A stretch of DNA of 64,000 nt from Candidatus Saccharimonadota bacterium (lineage in GTDB: Bacteria > Patescibacteriota > Saccharimonadia > Saccharimonadales > Saccharimonadaceae), in NCBI GenBank assembly GCA_017437945.1, contig JAFRWP010000007.1, positions 62,001-126,000 of the forward strand, in the 5' to 3' direction. A program made the translations under genes and the position numbers. Shown here piece by piece: positions 42,624-49,708 of the stretch (positions within the stretch are counted from its first letter, which is position 1; each line of letters opens with the position of its first letter). The notes under the pieces were generated by a model. It had not been told where the DNA came from. It saw only the letters and a program-made list of their open reading frames with translations, and made no database searches.

Positions 42624-42640
42624 GTTGTAATAATTACAAC
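42624..42640. promoter_or_regulatory. operator 2 of the adhesin promoter
   Basis: GTTGTAATAATTACAAC is a perfect palindrome around one central base. Its centre is 35 bases from that of operator 1, about 3.3 helix turns. Confidence 0.6.
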
Positions 42641-42645
42641 AAAGT

Positions 42646-42678
42646 ACAAAAACCGGCCCCTTTGCAGAAACCGGTTCA
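42646..42678 (-). terminator. terminator of the redox operon
   Basis: AACCGG/CCGGTT hairpin with T-run on the minus strand, just after trxB. Confidence 0.6.
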
Positions 42679-42686
42679 AAATATGA

Positions 42687-43583
42687 TTATTTATTTGCCG
42701 ATAAATAATTAATAGCTTGCGTAGCCGCCATGGCGCCATCACTTGTAGCTGTTACGAGTTGGCGTAATTCTTTAGTGCGAACATCACCAGCCACGAAAAC
42801 GCCCGGGATATTCGTGATGCACTCTTCGCCAGCAGTAACATATTTATCTTCACTTAGCTCGAGCCCATCGATTAGTGGCTCTACGCTTGGCACGCGACCA
42901 ATCGACACAAATAAACCATTCAGCTCAATCTCTCGATCGGTATCAAGCTTAATGCGCTCCAGCTTGTCCGCGCCAGACAATTCAACAACGTTGGCCTCAA
43001 GTACGAGCTCGATGTTTTTTCTAGCTCTTAATTGGTCAATCAAAGCATCTGATGCGCGCAGTTCATTGCGACGATGAATCAGATAAACTTTCTCGGCAAT
43101 ATCAGATAGGTATAGCGCTTCGTGCGCGGCAGAATTGCCACCGCCAACTACGGCTACGGTCTTGCCCTTATAGAAATTTCCGTCGCAGGTGGCACAGAAG
43201 GAAACGCCGCGGCCAGTGAAACGATCTTCGTTTTCGAGTCGGAGCTTGCGTGGATTTGTACCAGTGGCGATAATCACCGTTTTGGCAGTATATTTATCGT
43301 CATCCGTTGTGACTTGGAATCCTCCCTCAATTGGATCTATATGTAAGACATAATCAAACTCAATCTCTACGCCAAGATCTTCGGCCTGTTTTTCTAGTGT
43401 TTGGCCAAATTCTAGCCCAGTAATATGTGGGGCGACTGGGTAATTCTCGATATGAGTGGTATTAATAATCTGACCACCGCAGGCGGTCGATTCTAGCACG
43501 AGCACTTTCTTATTTGCGCGCACGCCATAGATGGCCGCTGTTAAACCGGCCGGTCCGCCACCAATCACAATAATATCGTACAT
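42687..43583 (-). CDS. trxB: thioredoxin reductase
   Basis: TrxB passes electrons from NADPH through FAD to thioredoxin. The 298-residue protein has the FAD site GGGPAGLTAAIYG at 8-20, the redox centre CATC at 130-133, the NADPH loop VGGGNSAAHEALYL and the closing GVFVAGDVRTKELRQLVTATSDG. It is the last gene of the gpx-ohrR-trxA-trxB operon and starts one base after the trxA stop, so reductant and its user are made together. Confidence 0.96.
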   Translation of the reverse strand: MYDIIVIGGGPAGLTAAIYGVRANKKVLVLESTACGGQIINTTHIENYPVAPHITGLEFGQTLEKQAEDLGVEIEFDYVLHIDPIEGGFQVTTDDDKYTAKTVIIATGTNPRKLRLENEDRFTGRGVSFCATCDGNFYKGKTVAVVGGGNSAAHEALYLSDIAEKVYLIHRRNELRASDALIDQLRARKNIELVLEANVVELSGADKLERIKLDTDREIELNGLFVSIGRVPSVEPLIDGLELSEDKYVTAGEECITNIPGVFVAGDVRTKELRQLVTATSDGAMAATQAINYLSANK

Positions 43584-43584
43584 C

Positions 43585-43896
43585 TTATTTCCCCAGCATC
43601 TTTAGAAGACGCTTCTTGGACTGTAGGCCAGTCTTGCGGTCAACTTCTTCGCCACCATCAAATACGATCAGGCATGGAATCGAGCTGACATTGTATTGCT
43701 CGGCTAGTTCGCTTTCCTCATCGATATCTACTGCGACAATCTTAAAATCGCCACCTTCATCGGCAATCTCTTCCAAAATTGGATGAAGCGCCTGGCATGG
43801 TGGACACCACGTTGCATTAAAATCCACCAATACTGGCAATTCCGACTCGAGGACTTCTTTCTGAAAGTTCTCGCTAGTACCATTAATGATTATCAT
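43585..43896 (-). CDS. trxA: thioredoxin
   Basis: A 103-residue thioredoxin with the active site WCPPC at 30-34 (the usual form is WCGPC), cis-Pro in SSIPCL near 73, and the GxxxK end. A Cys follows the cis-Pro, which is not standard. WCPPC occurs in thioredoxins of several CPR and anaerobic bacteria and shifts the redox potential. It overlaps ohrR by 14 bases. TrxA could reduce the peroxidase coded by the first gene of the operon. Confidence 0.93.
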   Translation of the reverse strand: MIIINGTSENFQKEVLESELPVLVDFNATWCPPCQALHPILEEIADEGGDFKIVAVDIDEESELAEQYNVSSIPCLIVFDGGEEVDRKTGLQSKKRLLKMLGK

Positions 43897-44335
43897 GTTT
43901 GCCTCCTTCTAAGTTTAATAATACTTTATAAAGCAATTTATATAAAATCTCAGCTTCTTCCGGGGTTAAGTTAATACATGTGCGCATTAATTCAGGAATT
44001 TTAGTAGCTTCAGTACGGAGCGCATAACCGCGTTCGGTTAACGCAATAATCATTTCGCGTCCATCATTTGGCGACTTCTGACGTTCGATATAGCCCTTGG
44101 CTTCTAGTTTTTGGAGAAGTGGCGTCAGGGTATTCGTATCCAACAACAAAGCCTTGCCCATATCGCTAATATTACTGTGCTGCTGCTCCCATAAATACAT
44201 CATCACGATGTATTGGGTGTAAGTTAGATCGAGTGGCTTCAGAAATGGGGTATAACGGCCGATAATCTCTTTTGAGCAGAGATAGAGCGGAAAACAAAGC
44301 TGATTGCTTAGTCTCAGCGACTCGTAAACTTCCAT
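43883..44335 (-). CDS. ohrR: OhrR/MarR-family peroxide-sensing repressor
   Basis: OhrR represses peroxide-defence genes until its N-terminal Cys is oxidised by organic hydroperoxides. The 150-residue protein has the sensor region SNQLCFPLYLCSKEI with Cys14 in the right place, a Tyr-rich LTYTQYIVMMYLWE segment, and the winged helix (LLLDTNTLTPLLQKLEAKGYIERQKSPNDGRE). Its ATG overlaps the gpx stop (TAATG). A palindrome at the operon start is the obvious autoregulatory target. Confidence 0.88.
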   Translation of the reverse strand: MEVYESLRLSNQLCFPLYLCSKEIIGRYTPFLKPLDLTYTQYIVMMYLWEQQHSNISDMGKALLLDTNTLTPLLQKLEAKGYIERQKSPNDGREMIIALTERGYALRTEATKIPELMRTCINLTPEEAEILYKLLYKVLLNLEGGKHDNH

Positions 44336-44877
44336 TACATTAATTCCTTTAAGTCTTTCTCAATATCTTCAGGCTTAGTGGTTGGCGCAAAACGCTTCAC
44401 GACATTGCCTTTGCGATCAACGAGAAACTTCGTGAAATTCCACTTAATGTCGCCCGGCTCTTTGCAGGTTGAGCTAATTTTCGAAATAGCCTTCATGGCC
44501 ATCTTGTCTTTGAGACCAGAGATATCCTCATCTTTTTGGACTGTCTTAAGATAAGTAAATATCGGCTCGGCATTATCACCATTGACTTCGATTTTGGCTA
44601 GCTGATCGAATTGGGTCTTGTATCTGCCGGTGCAGAACGTATGGATTTCTTCGTCGTCGCCAGGAGCCTGATGGCCGAACTGGTCACAAGGGAAGTCGAG
44701 GACTTCAAGACCGTCGTTATGATACTTTTCGTATAGTTTTTCGAGGCCTTCATATTGTGGCGTGAAGCCACATCCGGTGGCAGTATTAACTATTAGTAGA
44801 ACTTTTCCTTTAAATTCGGACATCGATTTCTCGCCGTTTTTGCGAGTTTTGATTTTTAGATCGTAAATTGTACTCAT
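44335..44877 (-). CDS. glutathione peroxidase family protein
   Basis: A 180-residue peroxidase using Cys in place of selenocysteine. NTATGCGFTPQYEGL contains the peroxidatic Cys36. FPCDQFGHQAPGDDEEI supplies the family Gln and a candidate resolving Cys, and WNFTKFLVDRKG carries the conserved Trp. Many bacterial members take electrons from thioredoxin, which fits the operon. ATG at 44877 has AAGGAGG nine bases upstream; a longer frame to 44997 crosses the promoter. Confidence 0.92.
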   Translation of the reverse strand: MSTIYDLKIKTRKNGEKSMSEFKGKVLLIVNTATGCGFTPQYEGLEKLYEKYHNDGLEVLDFPCDQFGHQAPGDDEEIHTFCTGRYKTQFDQLAKIEVNGDNAEPIFTYLKTVQKDEDISGLKDKMAMKAISKISSTCKEPGDIKWNFTKFLVDRKGNVVKRFAPTTKPEDIEKDLKELM

Positions 44878-44896
44878 GAGAGCCTCCTTAAATATA

Positions 44897-44910
44897 TATC
44901 GCATGCGATA
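44897..44910. promoter_or_regulatory. palindromic operator of the redox operon
   Basis: TATCGCATGCGATA, a perfect 14-base palindrome. It starts eight bases downstream of the -10 box on the minus strand, so it covers the transcription start. Confidence 0.7.
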
Positions 44911-44917
44911 CATTTTT

Positions 44918-44923
44918 AGTATA
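44918..44923 (-). promoter_or_regulatory. -10 box of the redox operon
   Basis: TATACT on the minus strand, about 40 bases ahead of the gpx ATG. Confidence 0.6.
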
Positions 44924-44975
44924 GCACAAATTATTATTCGTAAAGAGCATATTTTACAAAACTCAACAGATGTGC

Positions 44976-44981
44976 TAAAAT
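44976..44981 (+). promoter_or_regulatory. -10 box of rpmG
   Basis: TAAAAT nine bases before the ATG at 44991; no ribosome site. Confidence 0.5.
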
Positions 44982-44990
44982 AATGCCAAT

Positions 44991-45200
44991 ATGGCAAAGA
45001 AAAATAATACCAAGCGCAAGCTTGTTGGTTTGGTTTCTGAGGAATCCGGTATCCGTCTTTACTATACGAAGAAGAATACTATGAATACTCCAGACAAGCT
45101 CAGTCTTCGCAAGTATGACCCAGTTTTGCGCAAACATGTGGTCTTCACCGAAACGAAGAAGAATCTTGGTCGCAACGAAGTTAAAGAAAAGAAGCGCTAA
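44991..45200 (+). CDS. rpmG: ribosomal protein bL33
   Basis: A 69-residue large-subunit protein, longer than the usual 49-55. [48 protein letters not shown] follows the L33 pattern, with the zinc-binding Cys replaced (the Cys-free form). A basic tail of about 12 residues is added. It is expressed alone with a nearly leaderless start and a strong terminator. Confidence 0.93.
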   Translation: MAKKNNTKRKLVGLVSEESGIRLYYTKKNTMNTPDKLSLRKYDPVLRKHVVFTETKKNLGRNEVKEKKR

Positions 45201-45203
45201 ATA

Positions 45204-45237
45204 ATATGCCCCATCTCGAGAGGGGCATATTTTTATT
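45204..45237 (+). terminator. terminator after rpmG
   Basis: ATGCCCC/GGGGCAT stem with TATTTTTATT. Confidence 0.85.
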
Positions 45238-45290
45238 GGCGAAAAAATATTGCCGAACCGAACTAAAAAGCTTATACTAAATGTAAGATT

Positions 45291-46160
45291 ATGCAGCCGA
45301 ACTATCCGAATAACCCGTATTCGAATGCCGGTGTGCCTAACTATGGTGGGCAGCCTTATCCGTACCCTCAGCAGATGCCGCCACAGATGACACAGCAGGG
45401 TGTTCAGATGTCGCCTAATATACAGGCGGCTCCTGTTGCCGCTCCGAATTTGCAGCAAATGAATGCTGGATCGGCCATTCCGCCAGTTATGCCAAATGAG
45501 ACGGCCGTCACGGCGCATAAGAAAACAACTTTAGCTGATGGCACAGTCCTACCGGATGTGATTTACGTAAAAAAGAAGGGCACATTGTTTGCACTCATAG
45601 CTACTGTAATCCTGTTAATCGGTTGCGCAGGTTACGCTATCTATGCCACGTTGCAAAATAATAGCGCTCAGTCGAAAGTCGAAGAGCTTACGACTAAGAC
45701 TGAAAGGCAAGAAGGCCTTCTAAAGACCACACTCGAGAGTCTAGGTTTTGCTTCTGAAGACGAATTAACGAAAGAAAACATCCAGAAATTAATCTTGTCT
45801 CCAGAGGGTGCCATGGATATAGATATGACATCATTTAGTGATGGCACTGGCGTGGGCGTAAAATCAATCAGAATCGCTTCAAATGTCCGTTATGTTTTGG
45901 CTGACGTAAATTACTACGGCACCAGCTCCTATTATTATAGGAATGTCGAAATGGGCGGCTGGAACTTTGCCTTTAGCCGCAACGGTCTCGTGAGATGCCG
46001 CGAGATTACCGCCGAAGCAATGAAAGTCATTACTGATTTAGGCGGCGTAGATAAGTCTGTGACTGAAGACGGTAAACCATACGATTGTATTGATACGCAA
46101 GACGATAATAAACTCTACGATTTCCCAGATGCTCTCAACGCTGGCGTTTATCAAAAATAG
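45291..46160 (+). CDS. membrane protein with Pro/Gln-rich cytoplasmic head
   Basis: A 289-residue protein. The first 75 residues are rich in Pro, Gln, Asn and Tyr (YPNNPYSNAGVPNYGGQPYPYP) and disordered. A helix at about 98-119 spans the membrane, a coiled-coil stretch (SKVEELTTKTERQEGLL) follows, then an outer domain of about 130 residues with Tyr clusters and two Cys. Not recognised. TATACT is 12 bases ahead of the ATG. Confidence 0.6.
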   Translation: MQPNYPNNPYSNAGVPNYGGQPYPYPQQMPPQMTQQGVQMSPNIQAAPVAAPNLQQMNAGSAIPPVMPNETAVTAHKKTTLADGTVLPDVIYVKKKGTLFALIATVILLIGCAGYAIYATLQNNSAQSKVEELTTKTERQEGLLKTTLESLGFASEDELTKENIQKLILSPEGAMDIDMTSFSDGTGVGVKSIRIASNVRYVLADVNYYGTSSYYYRNVEMGGWNFAFSRNGLVRCREITAEAMKVITDLGGVDKSVTEDGKPYDCIDTQDDNKLYDFPDALNAGVYQK

Positions 46161-46172
46161 CTAATCATCAAA

Positions 46173-46200
46173 AAACTCCCCGGAAGGGGAGCTTTTTGTT
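46173..46200. terminator. bidirectional terminator
   Basis: CTCCCC GGAA GGGGAG hairpin between convergent genes, A-run on one side and T-run on the other. Confidence 0.85.
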
Positions 46201-46207
46201 CTACGGA

Positions 46208-47122
46208 TTAATTGTAGAGGTTTTCGACCTGGATGCTTGGACCCATCGTGGTGGAAACGTAAACAGACTTTACGAACTGACCTTTGATGGAAGCAGGCTT
46301 CTGGCTCTTCAAGCTATCGATGAACGCATTGACGTTCTCCATCAGCTTATCGGCACCAAAGGAAACCTTACCAAGACCAACATGAACGATGGCCTGCTTG
46401 TCAACGCGGTATTCAATCTTACCGGCCTTAGCTTCTTTGACAGCCTTCTCGATATCGGTAGTAACGGTACCAGCCTTTGGATTTGGCATGAGACCTTTAG
46501 GACCGAGCAAACGAGCATAGCGGCCAAGCTTTGGCATGTATTGTGGAGTAGAGATAAGTACATCGAAATCGATTTGTTCTTTTTCGAGGCGCTTGGTGAA
46601 TTCTTCATCCTCAGCGATATCAGCACCAGCAGCTTTTGCAACCTTAGCAAGATCGAGTGGAGCAAATACAGCTACGCGTACGTCCTTACCAGTACCAGCC
46701 GGAAGGGTAACGGTTGCACGGATGTTCTGATCGGCTTGGCGTGGATCGACACCGAGGCGGAAATGCATCTCGAGGGTAGCATCAAACTTAACTGGGCTAG
46801 TAGCGACAGCGAGTTTAACAGCTTCTTCGAGGCTGTAGGCTTTGCCTTTTTCGATCTTTTCGTTAGCTTTGCGGTAATTCTTGCCACGGCGCTCTAAGCG
46901 GCTGCGAGTAATTGGCTTTGGGCCAACTTTCTTTTCTGGTTCAGCAGCAGCTTCAGCCTTGCGGGCCTGGCGTTCTTCTTCAGCTTTAACTTCTTCAATA
47001 TGCTTCTTGGACTTTTTACCAGCTTTAGCATATTTTTCTTCGACAACTTCTTCTGCCGGAGCTTCCTCAACAGGAGCGGTGGTCTCAAGAACTTCTTCTT
47101 TGGCTTCTTCTTTCTTAGCCAT
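46208..47122 (-). CDS. rplA: ribosomal protein uL1
   Basis: L1 forms the mobile stalk that guides tRNA out of the E site and represses its own mRNA in many bacteria. The core is clear: [42 protein letters not shown] and the closing [13 protein letters not shown]. The product is 304 residues against about 230, because roughly 75 residues rich in Glu, Ala and Lys precede the core. ATG at 47122 has AAAGGAT upstream; a longer frame begins at 47143 without a site. Confidence 0.95.
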   Translation of the reverse strand: MAKKEEAKEEVLETTAPVEEAPAEEVVEEKYAKAGKKSKKHIEEVKAEEERQARKAEAAAEPEKKVGPKPITRSRLERRGKNYRKANEKIEKGKAYSLEEAVKLAVATSPVKFDATLEMHFRLGVDPRQADQNIRATVTLPAGTGKDVRVAVFAPLDLAKVAKAAGADIAEDEEFTKRLEKEQIDFDVLISTPQYMPKLGRYARLLGPKGLMPNPKAGTVTTDIEKAVKEAKAGKIEYRVDKQAIVHVGLGKVSFGADKLMENVNAFIDSLKSQKPASIKGQFVKSVYVSTTMGPSIQVENLYN

Positions 47123-47228
47123 GAAAATCCTTTCGCGGTACAAACGAGCTGTTAACTCTCCCGACCTTAAATTTTAACTTGTCCTATTTTATCATGAAAC
47201 AGATTAGAATGCAAGAAAAAGGCGCCGC

Positions 47229-47915
47229 TTAGAGCAGCGACGCCAGGTTGCGGATGATTGCATAGCCGCATAAACTCAGCGACAGTGAATCGAGGCGGTC
47301 TAAGTATCCACCATGGCCGATCATGGGATACTCTAACACCCTGAAAAACTTGTACTTAATCAATACCTCGTTCGAGTCTTTCATCACGAAAGCGCGCTTC
47401 GTAGCCGAACCAAGTAGGTCCCCCACTTCGGCCAGAAGCCCGCCCATTGCGAGGTAGATCAGCATACTTTTCTGAAGCTGAATACCGAGAAAGAGAGGCG
47501 TTAGCCAAATCGCGAGTGCGGGGAAGATAAGTCCAGCAATATAGCCTTCCCAGCTCTTCTTGGGTGAAATTTCCCTCAAAAACGCGACTTTATGTTTGCC
47601 AATCAGTTTTCCAACCATGAAAGCCCCCACATCAGATAATGCGCAGACTATGATCAAGTAAGCGACTTCTTCATGCGTAACGGTAAGCGTGCTGAACATT
47701 GCTACTATTAATACAATTACCTGGAGTTCGGGGAAAGCTCTCAGTTTGCTCGGTCCTTTCGGACGGCTGATATCATATTCCGCCACTGATTCCTCTGCCA
47801 ATGCCATGAGAAGGCAGAAGAGAACCAGAAGATTGAAGTATTCACCGTCATACGTAAAGTAAGCAAGCAGTAGTGCTGCAATCATCCAAAGAGCACCAAT
47901 CAATCTTCCTTTCAA
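47229..47915 (-). CDS. cdsA: phosphatidate cytidylyltransferase (CDP-diglyceride synthase)
   Basis: CdsA converts phosphatidic acid and CTP to CDP-diacylglycerol. The 228-residue protein has about seven helices, ISPKKSWEGYIAGL near 115 and the signature region LLGSATKRAFVMKDS through GHGGYLDRLDSL near the C-terminus. The start is probably TTG at 47915, with GGGGGTGG nine bases upstream. It lies between rplA and rplK, genes that are normally adjacent. Codon choice differs from theirs. Confidence 0.85.
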   Translation of the reverse strand: MKGRLIGALWMIAALLLAYFTYDGEYFNLLVLFCLLMALAEESVAEYDISRPKGPSKLRAFPELQVIVLIVAMFSTLTVTHEEVAYLIIVCALSDVGAFMVGKLIGKHKVAFLREISPKKSWEGYIAGLIFPALAIWLTPLFLGIQLQKSMLIYLAMGGLLAEVGDLLGSATKRAFVMKDSNEVLIKYKFFRVLEYPMIGHGGYLDRLDSLSLSLCGYAIIRNLASLL

Positions 47916-47981
47916 TCATTCCACCCCCATGCAACAGAAGTTTTATCGGCTCTGTAATTATATCACAAAACGCATAATAAT

Positions 47982-48010
47982 CAAAAAGACCCCCGTGAGG
48001 GAGTCTTCTT
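47982..48010 (-). terminator. terminator after rplK
   Basis: AAGACTCCC/GGGGGTCTT hairpin with T-run on the minus strand. Confidence 0.75.
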
Positions 48011-48016
48011 GCGAAA

Positions 48017-48442
48017 TTACTCTACAACTTCTACGCCCATTGAGCGTGCGGTACCAGCAATAACTTTGCAGGCGCCTTCGACATCGATAGCGTTGAGCTG
48101 ATTTTTCTTTACTTCAGCAATTTCTTTAATCTGAGCCATGGTAATCTTACCAACCTTCTCAGTATTTGGTCTACCGCTACCTTTTTCGAGTTTGATCTTT
48201 TCGCGGATCAAATCATCGACAGGTTGACCGAGGCATACCCAGTCAAAGGTGCGATCTTCATAGACCTTGATATGGACAATAACATTCTTGCCAGCGAATT
48301 CTTTGGTCTTTTCGTTGAATGGATTGATGAAATCCATCATGTTAAGACCCCACTGACCGAGAGTGCTACCTACTGGAGGACCAGCCGTAGCTTTTCCGCC
48401 AGGAATGCGCAACTTCAAGTTGCCAATGCATTTCTTTGCCAT
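48017..48442 (-). CDS. rplK: ribosomal protein uL11
   Basis: L11 sits at the GTPase centre of the large subunit. The 141-residue protein matches in full: KLRIPGGKATAGPPVGSTLGQWG, then FNEKTKEFAGKNVIVHIKVYEDRTF, and the C-terminal RNA-binding domain ending in GTARSMGVEV. The gene has its own promoter (TATAAT on the minus strand near 48520) and a structured leader, and is cut off from rplA by a terminator and cdsA. Confidence 0.97.
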   Translation of the reverse strand: MAKKCIGNLKLRIPGGKATAGPPVGSTLGQWGLNMMDFINPFNEKTKEFAGKNVIVHIKVYEDRTFDWVCLGQPVDDLIREKIKLEKGSGRPNTEKVGKITMAQIKEIAEVKKNQLNAIDVEGACKVIAGTARSMGVEVVE

Positions 48443-48449
48443 TTTGTTA

Positions 48450-48500
48450 ATTTTCCTTCTCCGGCGTTTGAAGCGCTTCGCCGGAAATTACGTTTAAACG
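48450..48500 (-). promoter_or_regulatory. structured leader of rplK
   Basis: On the minus strand ACGTTTAAACGT and CCGGCG ... CGCCGG form two hairpins; the second ends in the GGAGAAGG ribosome site. This is the place where r-protein autoregulation acts in related operons. Confidence 0.4.
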
Positions 48501-48542
48501 TGCGTAACGCGAATAATTATATCACATATTTGAGAAAATTCC

Positions 48543-48583
48543 AAAAAGAAAAACTGCACCGACCAATTAATAATCAGTGCAGT
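48543..48583 (-). terminator. terminator after nusG
   Basis: ACTGCAC ... GGTGCAGT stem followed on the minus strand by TTTTTCTTTTT. Confidence 0.75.
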
Positions 48584-48634
48584 ATATCGAATGACAAATA
48601 CTACTTATATAAGAGTAATACGTTATGGGAGCGA

Positions 48635-49186
48635 TTAGTCGTCAATCTTCTTTACTTGAAGAGCATCGAGCTCAACAGCGGTCTCGCGACCAAACATTGA
48701 AACCAATACTTTGAGTTTGCCTTTATTGGCATCAATTTCGGAAATTGTACCCTCAAAGCCCTTGAATGGACCGTCGGTAACGGAAACGACTTCGCCGATT
48801 TCGTAATTGACGGTAAACTTTGGATCCTCAACACCCATACGTTTCTTAATCTTCTCGATTTCCTTGTTGGAAACAGGGGTTGGCTGAGTGCCGGTACCGA
48901 CAAATCCAGTCACACCTGGCGTGTTGCGGATAATGTACCAAGTCTCATCTGAGAGGCACATTTCGACGAGTACATAACCCTGGAAAATCTTCTTATCGGT
49001 GACGCGGCGTTTGCCGTTCTTGATTTCGATTTGCTTTTCTTTTGGTACAAGTGCGTCGAAGATTTTATCGGCAAGATCAACGCTGCCGATGCGCTGTTTA
49101 ATTGAATCTGCTACTTTGTCTTCGTAGCCAGAGTAGGTGCTGATAGCATACCACGCGCGTGAGCCATCATAACGGTTAACGGCCAT
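48635..49186 (-). CDS. nusG: transcription termination/antitermination factor NusG
   Basis: NusG holds RNA polymerase in its elongating form and links it to ribosomes or Rho. The 183-residue protein has the NGN domain ([51 protein letters not shown]) and the C-terminal KOW domain ([22 protein letters not shown]). It directly follows secE, the order usual in bacteria; the stop and start overlap by one base. Confidence 0.97.
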   Translation of the reverse strand: MAVNRYDGSRAWYAISTYSGYEDKVADSIKQRIGSVDLADKIFDALVPKEKQIEIKNGKRRVTDKKIFQGYVLVEMCLSDETWYIIRNTPGVTGFVGTGTQPTPVSNKEIEKIKKRMGVEDPKFTVNYEIGEVVSVTDGPFKGFEGTISEIDANKGKLKVLVSMFGRETAVELDALQVKKIDD

Positions 49187-49617
49187 TAGTTATTACCTCC
49201 ATAGATTTGACTAAATATAAAGTTAAAGAGAACATCGAGTAGCATGATAAAGCCAGCAATCACGACGACGTAAAGAATTACGGAAAAGACGAGTTTCCAG
49301 GTTTCTTTACGATTTGGCCAACGAACTTGGCGTAATTCGCGGAACGAATCGCGGATATAGCGACCAAGAGCGACAAATGGAATAAAGAGGAAGAAATAAT
49401 CCTTGAGTGGCTTTTCGTCCTTATTCGCAGCTTTTTTCTCAGCTTTGTTGCGCTGCTTAACGGCTTCGCGGTCGGCCTTCTTGGTTTTCTTATTCTCGCT
49501 GTTCTTTGCTTTTACTGTGACTTTGCGAGTAATTTCAGCCGGTTCATCAGAAGAGTGTGCTTCCTTTTTCTTGGAACCACCATCATCTTTAGCCTTAATT
49601 CTGGTAATATTTGCCAT
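49186..49617 (-). CDS. secE: preprotein translocase subunit SecE with long N-terminal extension
   Basis: SecE clamps the SecY channel. The conserved core is [37 protein letters not shown] near residues 92-128 plus one helix. The protein has 143 residues against about 60 in typical single-helix SecE; the first 75 are Lys/Glu/Ala-rich. A second hydrophobic stretch ([13 protein letters not shown]) precedes the amphipathic helix. Confidence 0.92.
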   Translation of the reverse strand: MANITRIKAKDDGGSKKKEAHSSDEPAEITRKVTVKAKNSENKKTKKADREAVKQRNKAEKKAANKDEKPLKDYFFLFIPFVALGRYIRDSFRELRQVRWPNRKETWKLVFSVILYVVVIAGFIMLLDVLFNFIFSQIYGGNN

Positions 49618-49629
49618 GAATTGCTCCCA

Positions 49630-49666
49630 TTAAAAATAGTCCTTTCGGACTCTTGTCAAGAGTATA
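49630..49666 (-). promoter_or_regulatory. secE promoter with stacked palindromes
   Basis: TATACT (49661-49666, minus strand) is overlapped by the palindrome ACTCTTGTCAAGAGT (49649-49663), followed by AGTCC GAAA GGACT and a T-run about 20 bases before the ATG, attenuator-like. Confidence 0.45.
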
Positions 49667-49669
49667 ACA

Positions 49670-49700
49670 AAAAGCCAGCTCTTTGGCAAGGGCTGGCTTT
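49670..49700 (-). terminator. terminator after glgP
   Basis: AGCCAGC/GCTGGCT stem with T-run on the minus strand. Confidence 0.75.
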
Positions 49701-49708
49701 GAGGTTTT

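Noticed and set aside
44934-45518. 194-codon minus-strand frame over rpmG
   Set aside because: It runs antisense through rpmG and the next gene, and its Arg/His-rich product looks non-coding.
46196-46897. 233-codon plus-strand frame antisense to rplA
   Set aside because: Shadow frame of a highly expressed, codon-biased ribosomal gene with no start signals.
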